Assembly (NCBI GenBank): GCA_002011075.2
Contig: MTMA02000006.1
Span: 1,046,599-1,110,598, forward strand
Source of the DNA: Candidatus Scotarchaeum otlingeri
Lineage (GTDB): Archaea; Thermoproteota; Nitrososphaeria; Geothermarchaeales; JDFR-13
Reading direction: 5' to 3'
Length of the DNA: 64,000 nt
In this document: piece after piece, positions 9,073 to 17,968 of the stretch
Layout of the letters: the number at the start of each line of letters is the position of its first letter
How positions within the stretch are numbered: the stretch's first letter is position 1
Translations under genes and position numbers: made by a program
Notes under the pieces: model-generated
Databases searched by the model: none
Told to the model about the DNA's origin: nothing
What the model saw: only the letters and a program-made list of their open reading frames with translations

Positions 9073-9621
9073 GTGAGTAGTGAAAAGACTCAGAAAGAGA
9101 TGACGGATGAAGCCATGAAACAGTTTTACGACTTTGTGGAGAGCATGAAGAAATCATTAGGTGTACCCATGGTTCCGGATATGAAGACTGGAGACGCACT
9201 CTGGGTTGATCAGAGAGAGATTACACTAAAGTTTATTATCAGTGTCAATAAGATTAGAGACTTCTTCAATGCATTAGCTGATAATAAGTTTATAACTACT
9301 AAGTGTAAAGGCTGTGGAGAAATATATTTCCCTCCACAGAGCGATTGCCCAAGCTGTAAGGCTAGTGATATGGAGTGGGTTGAGTTATCTAGGGAGGGCA
9401 CCCTACTGACCTATACCGTGATAAATGTAAAGCCCTACTCATTCTCGCATTATGACGATTACATAGTGGGCATAGCTAGGCTTGAGGATGGAGTTAATGT
9501 AACTGCATGGATTAGGGAGAAGGATCCGAATAAATTGAAGGTAGGGATGAAGGTCAGAATCGATATAGTGAAGAGGGAACCTGAAGGCTACTTGACATAT
9601 GAGCTTGTACCTATTGAATAG
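9073..9621 (+). CDS. DUF35 OB-fold acyl-CoA-associated zinc-ribbon protein
   Basis: The start is a GTG at 9073 behind a strong AGGAGGTGA. The nearby ATG at 9066 is out of frame. The 182-residue protein has a helical N-terminal segment, a rubredoxin-like zinc ribbon with C78, C81, C92 and C95 (CKGCG...CPSC), and then a C-terminal OB fold (LLTYTVINVKPYSF onward). DUF35 proteins are non-catalytic partners of SCPx-type thiolases and bind CoA intermediates in the mixed complexes known from methanogens. Its tight spacing behind the thiolase gene indicates co-expression and probably a complex. Confidence 0.92.
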   Translation: MSSEKTQKEMTDEAMKQFYDFVESMKKSLGVPMVPDMKTGDALWVDQREITLKFIISVNKIRDFFNALADNKFITTKCKGCGEIYFPPQSDCPSCKASDMEWVELSREGTLLTYTVINVKPYSFSHYDDYIVGIARLEDGVNVTAWIREKDPNKLKVGMKVRIDIVKREPEGYLTYELVPIE

Positions 9622-9790
9622 AGACCAACCCCATAATTTTTCTATTAATATATCGAATTATAACAAAGTAATAACCTTTTTTATATAGTTTATTATTTAT
9701 ATCGATAATCTATTTTTTATACTCATGTCTGTGATATTTAATACAGTTTATATTTTTAATTAATTAAACAAGGTTTGATAATATTATATG

Positions 9791-9796
9791 AGGTGT
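9791..9796 (+). promoter_or_regulatory. Ribosome binding site deciding the acyl-CoA dehydrogenase start
   Basis: AGGTG precedes the ATG at 9804 by eight bases and fixes that start. The AT-rich sequence about 40-60 bases upstream (TATATTTTTAATTAAT) probably holds the promoter. The gap from the DUF35 gene is 182 bp, so this gene likely has its own transcript. Confidence 0.5.
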
Positions 9797-9803
9797 TTTA
9801 TCT

Positions 9804-11015
9804 ATGGTATTTCCATTTTCGGATGTCAAGGATTTCAATATCCAACTTACTGATGAACATGAGCTTTTCCGCAAGACAATAAGACAATTCGCTGAAAACG
9901 AGATCGCACCAAAAGTTCCAGAGATAGAGAAGACCGGTGAAATACCCGAAGAACTAATCCAGAAAGGAATAGAGCTAGGGCTAACAGGAGTGGGGATCCC
10001 TGAAGAATATGATGGTCAGGGAGGAGGAGCCCTATTAACAGCTATATTAATGGAAGAGTTATCCCGGGTATGCCCAGCCTATGGAACAGCCTTAATGGTC
10101 AACGGATTATTCACATACCCCGTATTAAAATATGGGACTGAGGAGCAGAAGAAGAAATATCTTCCACCTATAGCTAGAGGCGAAGCGTTCTCCGCCCACG
10201 CGAATACCGAGCCGGCTGCCGGTAGCGATGTAGCCGGAATACAGGCAACGGCGGTCAAAAAAGGCGATAAATATATCATAAATGGTAGAAAAATCTTTAT
10301 TACGGGAGCTGATAGAGCCAAGTACCTAGTAGTATCGGCTAGGACAAACCCACCTCCAGATAGAAGAAAAAGGTGGTGGGGTATTACATTCTTCATCGTA
10401 GAGACTGATTGGCCCGGCGTCAAGATAGGCTCTAAATTCAAGGTTATAGGTCTGAGGGGAGAGATGCCTGATGAAGTCATATTAGAGGATGTAGAGGTTC
10501 CAGAGGAGAATGTACTGGGACCCCTAGATGAAGGATTCAAGGTAGCTGTCGATACATATGACCATGGTCGAATAGGGGTCGCGGCCCAGGCTGTGGGTAT
10601 AGCACAGGCTGTCTTCGAGAAGGCATTCAACTATTCTCTCCAGAGAACCGCATTTGGAAGGCAGATAATGGCTTTCCAAGCCGTAAGCTTTAAGCTAGCC
10701 GATATGATTACTCAGCTCGAGGCAGCAAGGCTACTTACATATTGGGCGGCTACATTATCGGATCAAGAGAGGGATGAAGCTATATTCGCGGCCTCGATGG
10801 CCAAGACCTTTGCAACCGAGATAGCTGAGAAGGTAGCGTTACTAGGCATAAAGGTACATGGTGGATATGGTGTAGACGAAGAGGTGGGTGTAGAGAGATT
10901 CCTGAGGGACTCAGTAATAACAACTATATATGAAGGTACCAATGATATCCAGAGGCTTACTACAATCAGGATGCTTCTTAAGAAAGCATTGGGTATAGAT
11001 GTATTATCAATGTAG
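9804..11015 (+). CDS. Acyl-CoA dehydrogenase
   Basis: The 403-residue flavoprotein covers the three acyl-CoA dehydrogenase domains. It has the FAD/substrate segment HANTEPAAGSDVAG, a middle beta-domain (GLRGEMPDEVILEDVEVP), and the C-terminal helical domain with RTAFGRQIMAFQAV and LGIKVHGGYGVDEEVGVER. The catalytic base is expected at E377 in TTIYEGTNDIQR, the position used by short- and medium-chain enzymes. It introduces the alpha-beta double bond and passes electrons to an ETF, of which two sets are encoded nearby. The hydroxyacyl-CoA dehydrogenase fusion follows after 12 bp, so the first three steps of oxidation are in one transcript. Confidence 0.95.
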   Translation: MVFPFSDVKDFNIQLTDEHELFRKTIRQFAENEIAPKVPEIEKTGEIPEELIQKGIELGLTGVGIPEEYDGQGGGALLTAILMEELSRVCPAYGTALMVNGLFTYPVLKYGTEEQKKKYLPPIARGEAFSAHANTEPAAGSDVAGIQATAVKKGDKYIINGRKIFITGADRAKYLVVSARTNPPPDRRKRWWGITFFIVETDWPGVKIGSKFKVIGLRGEMPDEVILEDVEVPEENVLGPLDEGFKVAVDTYDHGRIGVAAQAVGIAQAVFEKAFNYSLQRTAFGRQIMAFQAVSFKLADMITQLEAARLLTYWAATLSDQERDEAIFAASMAKTFATEIAEKVALLGIKVHGGYGVDEEVGVERFLRDSVITTIYEGTNDIQRLTTIRMLLKKALGIDVLSM

Positions 11016-11027
11016 GGGGATGGGTTT

Positions 11028-13016
11028 ATGTCGATAGAGAACGTTAGGAAGATAGCTGTAATTGGAGCAGGAACGATGGGCCATGGAATAGCTGAGGTAG
11101 CCGCTATAGCAGGGTATGAAGTATGGATCCACGACATCGCTGATGAGTTTCTAAAGAATGCTATGGATAAGATTCAGTGGAGCCTACAGAAATTAATATC
11201 TAAAAGCGTTGTAAGGGAGGACCTCAACACAGTGTTATCAAGGATCCATACATCCACCGACCTAGAGGAGGTGGCTAGGGGAGCAGATTTCGTTATAGAG
11301 GCTATACCTGAGAAACTGGATTTGAAGAGGGAGGTGTTCGCCAAACTCGATGAATATACGCCTCCACACGCGATACTAGCTACCAATACCAGTAGCTTGC
11401 CGATAACGGAGATCGCTGAAGCCACGAAGAGGCCTGATAAAGTGGTAGGTATGCACTTCTTCAATCCGCCTCCATTGATGCCTCTAGTCGAGATCATCAA
11501 GGGTAAAGACACAAGTGATCTGACTGTTAGGGCGACATTCGAGTTATCCAAGAAATTCGGTAAACAGCCTGTAGTAGTCAATAAGGATGTACCGGGATTC
11601 ATAGTAAACCGTATCCTAGCGAGATTCATGAACGCTGCATGTTGGTATGTAAAACAAGGGAAAGCAACCGTTGTAGAGGTAGATTCAGCCATCAAATATA
11701 AATTAGGTTTCCCTATGGGCGCCTTTGAATTAGCGGACTATAGTGGTATAGATATATTCCATCTGGTTGCTAAAGCCATGGGTGAACGTGGATATAGAGG
11801 GGATCCATGTCCATTATTTGAAGAGAAGTATCAGGCAGGTGAATATGGAGTTAAGAGTGGAAAAGGATTCTATGAATATCCAAGTCCAGGAAAATACTCG
11901 AAGCCGAATATCCCGAAGGATGCAGGTGAAAAGGTGAATGAACTGGAAATTATAGCTCCCGCTATAAATGAGGCCGCATGGCTCCTACGGGAGAATATAG
12001 CTACTAGAGACGATATAGATAAGGCATGTGAATTAGGCCTGGGATATCCAAAGGGAGTATTGAAGATAGCCGATGATTATGGAATAGATGCTGTAGTAGA
12101 AACTCTAAGAAAAATGAAGGAAGAGACCGGTAGAGAGGAGTATAACCCTGATCCACTCTTAGTCAAGATGGTTGAAGAGGAGAAGATAGGTAGGAAAACA
12201 GGAATAGGATTCTATGAATATGGAAAGGTGGAGGAGAAGAAGCTCGAGAACCTGATATTAAGGTTCGAGCCTCCCATCGCATGGGTCATATTGAATAGGC
12301 CTCATAGGCTAAATGCATTAACAATGGAGCTACTCAAGGAATTAAATAATACATTAGATGAACTTGAAGAGAGAGAAGATATAAGGGTATTGATAATTAC
12401 GGGTGCGGGAAGAGCATTTAGTGCAGGCGCGGATGTAACAGCATTCATGGGTGTAACACCCTTTAAGGCAGCCATATTCTCTAGAAGATTCCAAGAAATA
12501 ACGGTGAAGCTCGAGTACTATACAAAGCCTGTAATAATGGCTTTAAACGGGTTTACGCTGGGTGGAGGTATGGAGATAGCCTTGTGTGGAGACTTCAGGA
12601 TAGCCTCGGAGCTTGCAATGGTCGGTCAACCAGAAATTAACCTCGGTATAATGCCGGGAGCCGGCGGTACCCAGAGGATGGCTAGGTTGATCGGAGCAAG
12701 TAAAGCTAAAGAAGTCATTTATACTGGAGATATGATACCCGCTCCAGAAGCCCATAAACTAGGGATAGTCGATAAAGTCGTGCCACCCGAGAAACTTGAG
12801 GATGAGGCTAGGAAATTAGCATTAAAGTTGGCGGAGAAGCCTCCATTGGGATTATTAGCCGCCAAATACTCTATCCAATTTGGACTGGAAACAAATATAT
12901 GGACGGGGCTGGCTATCGAGGCGGGATACTTTGGGCTACTCTTCAGCACAGACGACTTCATAGAGGGAGTAACTGCCTTCATGGAGAAGAGAAAACCAAA
13001 ATTCAAAGGGAAATAA
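11028..13016 (+). CDS. Bifunctional 3-hydroxyacyl-CoA dehydrogenase / enoyl-CoA hydratase
   Basis: A 662-residue fusion. Residues 1-~390 form the dehydrogenase: NAD-binding IGAGTMGHGIAEVAA, ATNTSSLPITEIA, GMHFFNPPPLMPLVEI, and two C-terminal helical domains each ending in a GxGFYEY motif. Residues ~405-662 are a crotonase with both catalytic glutamates (FTLGGGMEIALCGDF and GQPEINLGIMPGAGGTQ). This order is common in archaea. It matches the crotonyl-CoA hydratase/3-hydroxybutyryl-CoA dehydrogenase of crenarchaeal 4-hydroxybutyrate CO2-fixation cycles as well as beta-oxidation enzymes. Sequence alone does not separate the two uses. It is co-transcribed with the acyl-CoA dehydrogenase gene. Confidence 0.95.
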   Translation: MSIENVRKIAVIGAGTMGHGIAEVAAIAGYEVWIHDIADEFLKNAMDKIQWSLQKLISKSVVREDLNTVLSRIHTSTDLEEVARGADFVIEAIPEKLDLKREVFAKLDEYTPPHAILATNTSSLPITEIAEATKRPDKVVGMHFFNPPPLMPLVEIIKGKDTSDLTVRATFELSKKFGKQPVVVNKDVPGFIVNRILARFMNAACWYVKQGKATVVEVDSAIKYKLGFPMGAFELADYSGIDIFHLVAKAMGERGYRGDPCPLFEEKYQAGEYGVKSGKGFYEYPSPGKYSKPNIPKDAGEKVNELEIIAPAINEAAWLLRENIATRDDIDKACELGLGYPKGVLKIADDYGIDAVVETLRKMKEETGREEYNPDPLLVKMVEEEKIGRKTGIGFYEYGKVEEKKLENLILRFEPPIAWVILNRPHRLNALTMELLKELNNTLDELEEREDIRVLIITGAGRAFSAGADVTAFMGVTPFKAAIFSRRFQEITVKLEYYTKPVIMALNGFTLGGGMEIALCGDFRIASELAMVGQPEINLGIMPGAGGTQRMARLIGASKAKEVIYTGDMIPAPEAHKLGIVDKVVPPEKLEDEARKLALKLAEKPPLGLLAAKYSIQFGLETNIWTGLAIEAGYFGLLFSTDDFIEGVTAFMEKRKPKFKGK

Positions 13017-13017
13017 C

Positions 13018-13031
13018 CTACCCCTTTTTTA
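13018..13031 (+). terminator. Poly-T terminator candidate after the dehydrogenase/hydratase fusion
   Basis: A run of six T directly follows a C stretch within 15 bases of the stop codon. T-rich runs are the usual archaeal termination signal. The rest of the 255-bp gap to the convergent etfA gene at 13272 shows no further gene. Confidence 0.4.
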
Positions 13032-13271
13032 TCCAGATAACCCTCTAGGCATAGAATGATCCTATACAATTAAATGTTAATTGTTAATGGTGAGTATAGC
13101 CATTATCATAGGGGGTCTTCCCCAATAGATTTCTAAAGAATATAATTTTCTATTGCCTGGTAATACCTTGAATATCCACATTCAAAATTGAAATGGAATT
13201 CGGGTCAGTAGGAAGGTGAATACTAAGGAAATGGTTTATATATAAAAAGAGAGTTAATCTTCGCCTTTGAT

Positions 13272-14324
13272 CTAAACTCTCTTTCTAATCCTCTTTATCT
13301 CCTCTATAATCGCTGGTATTATCTCCTTATAATCCCCCACGACTCCATAGTCTGCATTATCGAATATAGGGGCTTCTGGATCTATATTAATAGCAACAAC
13401 CCTCTTAGCCTCCCTAATACCGAATACATGCTGTGCAGCCCCACTTATAGCCACAGCAATATAAAGCTCAGGCTTCACCGACTTCCCGGTCTGACCAACC
13501 TGCTTCTCATGGGGTATCCACCCAGCGTCAACAGCTTTCCTAGACCCAGCCACCACACCACCTATAAGATCAGCCAACTCCTCTAGAGACCTAAAGCCTT
13601 CCCTAGTCCCCAACCCCTTACCTCCAGAGACGATTATCTCAGCCTTCTCTATCGGTAGCTCCTCTTTCTTCTCTATAGGGATCTTCTCCACCAGCTCTAC
13701 GCCGGGGTCGATATCAACCAATATATCTTCAATGATAATTTCACCCTTCCTCGAAGTATCTCTGGGAGGCATAGGGAATACATTTGGGCGGACGCTCCCC
13801 ATAATAGGCCTTCTATCACGGTTCTTGATGTGTGCAAGCATCCAAGCTCCGAATGGAGGTCTAATTAATACGATGTCTCTCGTCTCTGGATCGGCATCGA
13901 ACGATGTGCAGTCAGCTGTTATTCCTGTCCTTAAGGTATTTGCTATATAGGGGGCTAACTCTCTTCCCTTCATAGTGCCTCCTACGAGGATAGATAGAGG
14001 CTTATACTTCCTCGCCAACTCTACAATAACGGAGCCATATAGCCTAGGATAATATGTGGAGTAGGCCTTATTCTCGACGAGATAGACTTTATCGGCTCCA
14101 TAGTAGATAGGTTCATTCGCTAGAGCCCTGACATCTGAACCTATGAGGACCCCTGAAACATGGCTATTCAGCTTATCAGCTATCTCCCTAGCGACCCCTA
14201 ATAACTGTAGACTGGCTTCGTTAATGGCGTCTTCATCGACCTGCATATACACCCATATACCCTTATAGTCCTCTGGATTAATTTCATCCCAATCTCTACA
14301 TATCGCTCTACGCACATTACTCAC
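13272..14324 (-). CDS. etfA: Electron transfer flavoprotein alpha subunit, second ETF (Fix-type)
   Basis: This is a 350-residue EtfA, longer than the first. It has the N-terminal alpha/beta domain, the FAD domain with IVSGGKGLGTREGF, VVAGSRKAVDAGWIPHEKQVGQTGKSVKPELYIAVAI, and the ending NIDPEAPIFDNADYGVVGD. The KSVKPELY segment is typical of FixB-like alpha subunits. It is the last gene of the operon fixC-fixX-etfB-etfA and overlaps etfB by 8 bp. It forms the flavin heterodimer that passes electrons to FixC/FixX. It may also take NADH electrons if the complex is electron-bifurcating (see etfB at 14317). Confidence 0.95.
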   Translation of the reverse strand: MSNVRRAICRDWDEINPEDYKGIWVYMQVDEDAINEASLQLLGVAREIADKLNSHVSGVLIGSDVRALANEPIYYGADKVYLVENKAYSTYYPRLYGSVIVELARKYKPLSILVGGTMKGRELAPYIANTLRTGITADCTSFDADPETRDIVLIRPPFGAWMLAHIKNRDRRPIMGSVRPNVFPMPPRDTSRKGEIIIEDILVDIDPGVELVEKIPIEKKEELPIEKAEIIVSGGKGLGTREGFRSLEELADLIGGVVAGSRKAVDAGWIPHEKQVGQTGKSVKPELYIAVAISGAAQHVFGIREAKRVVAINIDPEAPIFDNADYGVVGDYKEIIPAIIEEIKRIRKRV

Positions 14325-15138
14325 CCCCAGGGATCTTCAATAATCCCTCTTTCACCAGCCTTTCCACGAGCCACTTAGCAGCCTCCTTAGGATCCCCATC
14401 CTTATATACCTCTTGTTTCCTGGGGACCTTAGGCATAAACTCGACCTTTGCCACTACAGTCGGGGAGCCCCTCAGCCCGATACAATTTGGGTCTAGATCC
14501 AACTCTTTATTGCTCCATACCCTTATAGGTTTCTCTATTCTAGCTCTCAATTTATTAGTCAGGGAAACTCTACGCGGGACATCCGAGTGCATAGCTATAG
14601 ATACTAATCCCGGCAGCCTTAGATTATATATCTCTATCGAGTCCTCAAGTATACGCCTAACCCTAAGCAGGTGCTTATCCTCAATATACTCCAGATTCAC
14701 AGCGTAGTATATATAGGGGATATCGAGCCATGATGCGACCTGTGCACCTATATGGGCTGTAGAGCTATCTATAGTCTCATGCCCCATAATAACTAGGTCA
14801 TAATCCCCAATCTTCTCTATTGCCTTAGCGAGGGTATATGATGTGGCCAGTGTATCGGCACCCGCAAATGCCCTATCGGATATTAGTATACCCTCATCAA
14901 CCCCCATACCTATAACATGCTCCAATCCAAGGATGGCTTGGGGTGGAGCCATAGATATAGCTGTCACATGCCCTCCATACCTATCCTTCAGCTTTAAAGC
15001 GGCCTCGACAGCTATCAAATCGTGGGGGTTGACGACGCTGGGTACACCCTCCCTGATTAGGGTTCCAGTCTTCTCATCTATACTTACTGAGGTCGTGTTG
15101 GGCACCCACTTTATACCAACAACTATCTTTAGAGGCAT
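14317..15138 (-). CDS. etfB: Electron transfer flavoprotein beta subunit, second ETF (Fix-type)
   Basis: The 273-residue EtfB begins KIVVGIKWVPNTTSVSIDE and contains VNPHDLIAVEAALKLKD, GGHVTAISMAPPQA and GHETIDSSTAHIGAQVA. The last segment resembles the D-x-x-T-A-Q-(V/I)-G pattern associated with electron-bifurcating ETFs, with H in place of Q. The first EtfB in this window lacks it. Together with FixC and FixX in the same operon, this suggests an EtfABCX/FixABCX-type complex. That would be able to oxidise NADH while reducing quinone and ferredoxin. Simple ETF:quinone transfer remains possible. It starts 12 bp after fixX. Confidence 0.94.
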   Translation of the reverse strand: MPLKIVVGIKWVPNTTSVSIDEKTGTLIREGVPSVVNPHDLIAVEAALKLKDRYGGHVTAISMAPPQAILGLEHVIGMGVDEGILISDRAFAGADTLATSYTLAKAIEKIGDYDLVIMGHETIDSSTAHIGAQVASWLDIPYIYYAVNLEYIEDKHLLRVRRILEDSIEIYNLRLPGLVSIAMHSDVPRRVSLTNKLRARIEKPIRVWSNKELDLDPNCIGLRGSPTVVAKVEFMPKVPRKQEVYKDGDPKEAAKWLVERLVKEGLLKIPGGE

Positions 15139-15150
15139 AATTCATCACCA

Positions 15151-15456
15151 TCAACTGAATCTATAATGGATACCTCTCCCGCTTACAGGGTAATTCCACT
15201 CTATAGCTTCCTGGGGACATACTACTCTACATGTACCACATTCAAGGCAGCCCTCATAGCTAAATAATATGTTGCCTTCGAGTAGGGTGAAACATTCAGC
15301 TGGGCATAGCCTAGTACATGGTTTGGTCGGGCAATCCTTACATTTCTCTATATCCACCTTGATATGCGGCTCCTTATCTACATCCCAGACATTATTATTG
15401 AGTATATCCTCCAGCCTAAACGGCTTAGCCTTACGAGGCTGAATCCTTATACTCAT
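15151..15456 (-). CDS. fixX: Ferredoxin-like FixX protein
   Basis: A 101-residue ferredoxin-like protein of the FixX family. The C-terminal half has cysteines in CKDCPTKPCTRLCP and the complete 4Fe-4S motif CLECGTCRVVCP, followed by the family-typical ending EAIEWNYPVSGRGIHYRF. The N-terminal half (around NVWDVDKEPHIKVD) is the docking region seen in FixX. It works with FixC as the Fe-S part of an ETF:quinone oxidoreductase. It overlaps fixC by 4 bp and precedes etfB, so all four subunits are coupled. Confidence 0.94.
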   Translation of the reverse strand: MSIRIQPRKAKPFRLEDILNNNVWDVDKEPHIKVDIEKCKDCPTKPCTRLCPAECFTLLEGNILFSYEGCLECGTCRVVCPQEAIEWNYPVSGRGIHYRFS

Positions 15457-16751
15457 ACTTGACGCACCACCATAAACAGGTCTTTCAAGAGGGTAAACCA
15501 GCTTACACGTCCCTTCCTAGCCTTCTTAAAGGCCTCCAACACCTTAAGAGACTCATCCTCAGGTAAAAAGAGGTTACGTGCAGTAAGATTCATGATAAGG
15601 GGATACAATGTAAACAAGCGCTTATTCTTCATTAAGCTATGGACCCCCCTAAACTTCCTTAGCTGTCTATATATAAAGCTATCCTCAATAAGCTTCTTGT
15701 AAACCGCAAGGTTCTCCTTAGAAGGACCGCCAGACGAATATGCCTGCTCAACGGCCTCCGCCGCCAGATATCCCGAGTAAGCCGCGAAATCCACGCCTCT
15801 ATAGGTATAGCCGAGGTTCAATAGGAACCCCGCTGCATCACCCGTAATAAGTAACCCATCATAATAATACTGTGGGGGCATCATTCCCCATACATCCTCA
15901 GGTATAAGGTGGGCGGAGTACTCCATAATCCTACCACCCCCAAAATATCTCTTTAAGAGCGGATGTAACCTGAGATCCTCTACATAGTTGTATATATGTT
16001 TATCGATATTCTCGATAGCTTCATCTAATATCACAACTAATCCGACACTCACAGAATCCTTATTTGTATATATAAAGGCGCCACCGGGTGTCCCACCAGT
16101 TATATCACCCATCAATATCCATGCAAGACCCTCATTCTCATCTAAACCGAAATGCTTCTCAACCTCATCCTTAGCTAACTTAATAACCTCCTTAACCCCC
16201 AATGCAACATGCTTGGGTTTAAGGGGTGCAACGATGCCTGAACGCTCCAGTAACAATCTGTTGGCTCCCTCAGCATCGATAATGACCTCGGATTTAAGCG
16301 TCTCATCCCCTACCCTTATACCTGTAAACCTTCCATCCTCAACTTCAAATCTATCCACAGTAACCTCGGTCAATAATATGGCTCCTTCCTCCTCAGCCTT
16401 AATAGCCATCCAGTTAGCAAGTTGAGATAGGTATGTGATGAAGCTGGTCGCCTCTTTTCCCTCAAACTCTATACTGGTAATATCATTATTATGGATAAGG
16501 GATATCCGTTCCTTAGTGACCCATCGATGGATCGGCGCTGATTTCTCGAAATCTGGGTAAATATCTTTTAGGGGCTTAAGATATACCCTCCCGCCAAACA
16601 TATTTTTGGAGCCTACTACCCTCCCCCTCTCCACCAGCAATACATCGAACCCCTTTTTAGCGAGGGTATATGCTGCTGAGGATCCGGCTGGACCCGCGCC
16701 TACAACGATGATATCGAACTTGGTAGGAACAGTGCCCAAAGCGACCACCAC
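15453..16751 (-). CDS. fixC: FixC-type ETF:quinone oxidoreductase flavoprotein
   Basis: The 432-residue flavoprotein has an N-terminal FAD-binding motif, VVGAGPAGSSAAYTLAKKG, preceded by a short tail from a GTG start at 16751. A second dinucleotide-associated segment is EVIIDAEGANRLL, and a late FAD motif is LITGDAAGFLLNLGYTYRGVDFA. The length fits FixC rather than the longer single-chain ETF-QO, and the separate FixX supplies the Fe-S domain. It should transfer electrons from EtfAB to a membrane quinone, docking on the inner face of the membrane. It is the first gene of the four-gene operon. The 146 bp upstream are AT-rich and hold the promoter. Confidence 0.94.
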   Translation of the reverse strand: MVVALGTVPTKFDIIVVGAGPAGSSAAYTLAKKGFDVLLVERGRVVGSKNMFGGRVYLKPLKDIYPDFEKSAPIHRWVTKERISLIHNNDITSIEFEGKEATSFITYLSQLANWMAIKAEEEGAILLTEVTVDRFEVEDGRFTGIRVGDETLKSEVIIDAEGANRLLLERSGIVAPLKPKHVALGVKEVIKLAKDEVEKHFGLDENEGLAWILMGDITGGTPGGAFIYTNKDSVSVGLVVILDEAIENIDKHIYNYVEDLRLHPLLKRYFGGGRIMEYSAHLIPEDVWGMMPPQYYYDGLLITGDAAGFLLNLGYTYRGVDFAAYSGYLAAEAVEQAYSSGGPSKENLAVYKKLIEDSFIYRQLRKFRGVHSLMKNKRLFTLYPLIMNLTARNLFLPEDESLKVLEAFKKARKGRVSWFTLLKDLFMVVRQV

Positions 16752-16897
16752 AAATACTATATATATTATTATAATCCTTTGTTATAGAATAATATATATA
16801 TGGCTTAAATTTATATGGTTCATACAATTATTCATAATAAAATAAATACATATTAAGGAAAAATATTAGCATAAAAAATTGCTTTTCATCACACCAG

Positions 16898-17932
16898 TCA
16901 GCGGGCTCTATATCTATATATTCTTGAGAGATAAATCAGGTCTGATATAATAGCTTGAGCCGCCTCCACTGGTCCAGCGCCCGGACCGCTAATCATAACA
17001 TCACCAAGCATCTTTGTTCTATATAGTAAAGCGTTAAGTACACCCGAGACGTTATATAATGGATGTCTATCATCTATATATGTAGGTCTCACACTTACAT
17101 CGCCATCGGGGGATATGAGTGCCAATAATTTTATTCTGCTACCCCTATCCAAAGCCTTCTTAACATCCTCCTCTCCTATCGACGATATACCCGTTAAATC
17201 AACATCACTTATCTTAAGGTCTAAACCATATATGGAGTTGGCTAAAATAACCGCTTTCGCAGCCGCATCCCAACCCTCAATATCCGATGTAGGGTCGGCC
17301 TCAGCATATCCGAGACGCTGAGCCTCATGGAGAGCTTCACCAAAAGATATTCCTTCCTCCATCCTACTCAATATATAGTTTGTAGTGCCATTCAAGATCC
17401 CCTCCATCATATATATCTGGGCTCCCGCAAGACACTCTCTCCCCAGACTTATAGCGGGAGTTCCGCTCATGACGGTTCCCTCAAATCTAACTATCCCATT
17501 ATATTTGTTTGTATGCATCACGATTTCTCTATAGGCAACTGCAAAGGGCCCTTTATTAGTAGTTACGACATCTTTATGGCTCTCGATAGCCTTCTTAATA
17601 TAGGTTAGCGCCGGCTCACCGGTCTTGATATTTGACCATGTAACCTCAACCATAACGTCATAACCTTCTTTTTCAATAAGGTTCAGGGGAGAAATACTAC
17701 CAATATAATCCTTATGATGCTCAAATGAGCCATATTCATTTATCGATCTAAGTGCACCTACTAAATCCAGTCCGCCAGTAGAATATATCGCTCCATATTT
17801 AATATCAACGATGCCCTTGACCTCTACATCAAGGTTATACCTACTCTTAAGTAAAGTAGCCTCATCAGATAAGATCTTGGCTAACGCCTGACCAACCCTT
17901 CCGAATCCTACAATTAATAACCCTATCTTCAT
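16898..17932 (-). CDS. hom: Homoserine dehydrogenase
   Basis: The 344-residue enzyme reduces aspartate semialdehyde to homoserine on the route to threonine and methionine. It has an N-terminal NAD(P) motif, LIVGFGRVGQALA. The catalytic domain holds the hallmark LNGTTNYILSRMEEG, GYAEADPTSDIEGWDAA and the ending ISGPGAGPVEAAQAIISDL. There is no aspartokinase fusion and no C-terminal ACT regulatory domain, so this is the short monofunctional form common in archaea. It is not functionally linked to the acyl-CoA genes on either side. It follows the thiolase gene on the same strand by 36 bp and may share its transcript. Confidence 0.95.
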   Translation of the reverse strand: MKIGLLIVGFGRVGQALAKILSDEATLLKSRYNLDVEVKGIVDIKYGAIYSTGGLDLVGALRSINEYGSFEHHKDYIGSISPLNLIEKEGYDVMVEVTWSNIKTGEPALTYIKKAIESHKDVVTTNKGPFAVAYREIVMHTNKYNGIVRFEGTVMSGTPAISLGRECLAGAQIYMMEGILNGTTNYILSRMEEGISFGEALHEAQRLGYAEADPTSDIEGWDAAAKAVILANSIYGLDLKISDVDLTGISSIGEEDVKKALDRGSRIKLLALISPDGDVSVRPTYIDDRHPLYNVSGVLNALLYRTKMLGDVMISGPGAGPVEAAQAIISDLIYLSRIYRYRAR

Positions 17933-17968
17933 AAATAGGTGAGTAATAGACCTCCTAATTATATATTA

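Noticed and set aside
10079-10630. Antisense frame of 183 codons over the acyl-CoA dehydrogenase
   Set aside because: Shadow of a gene with complete family motifs.
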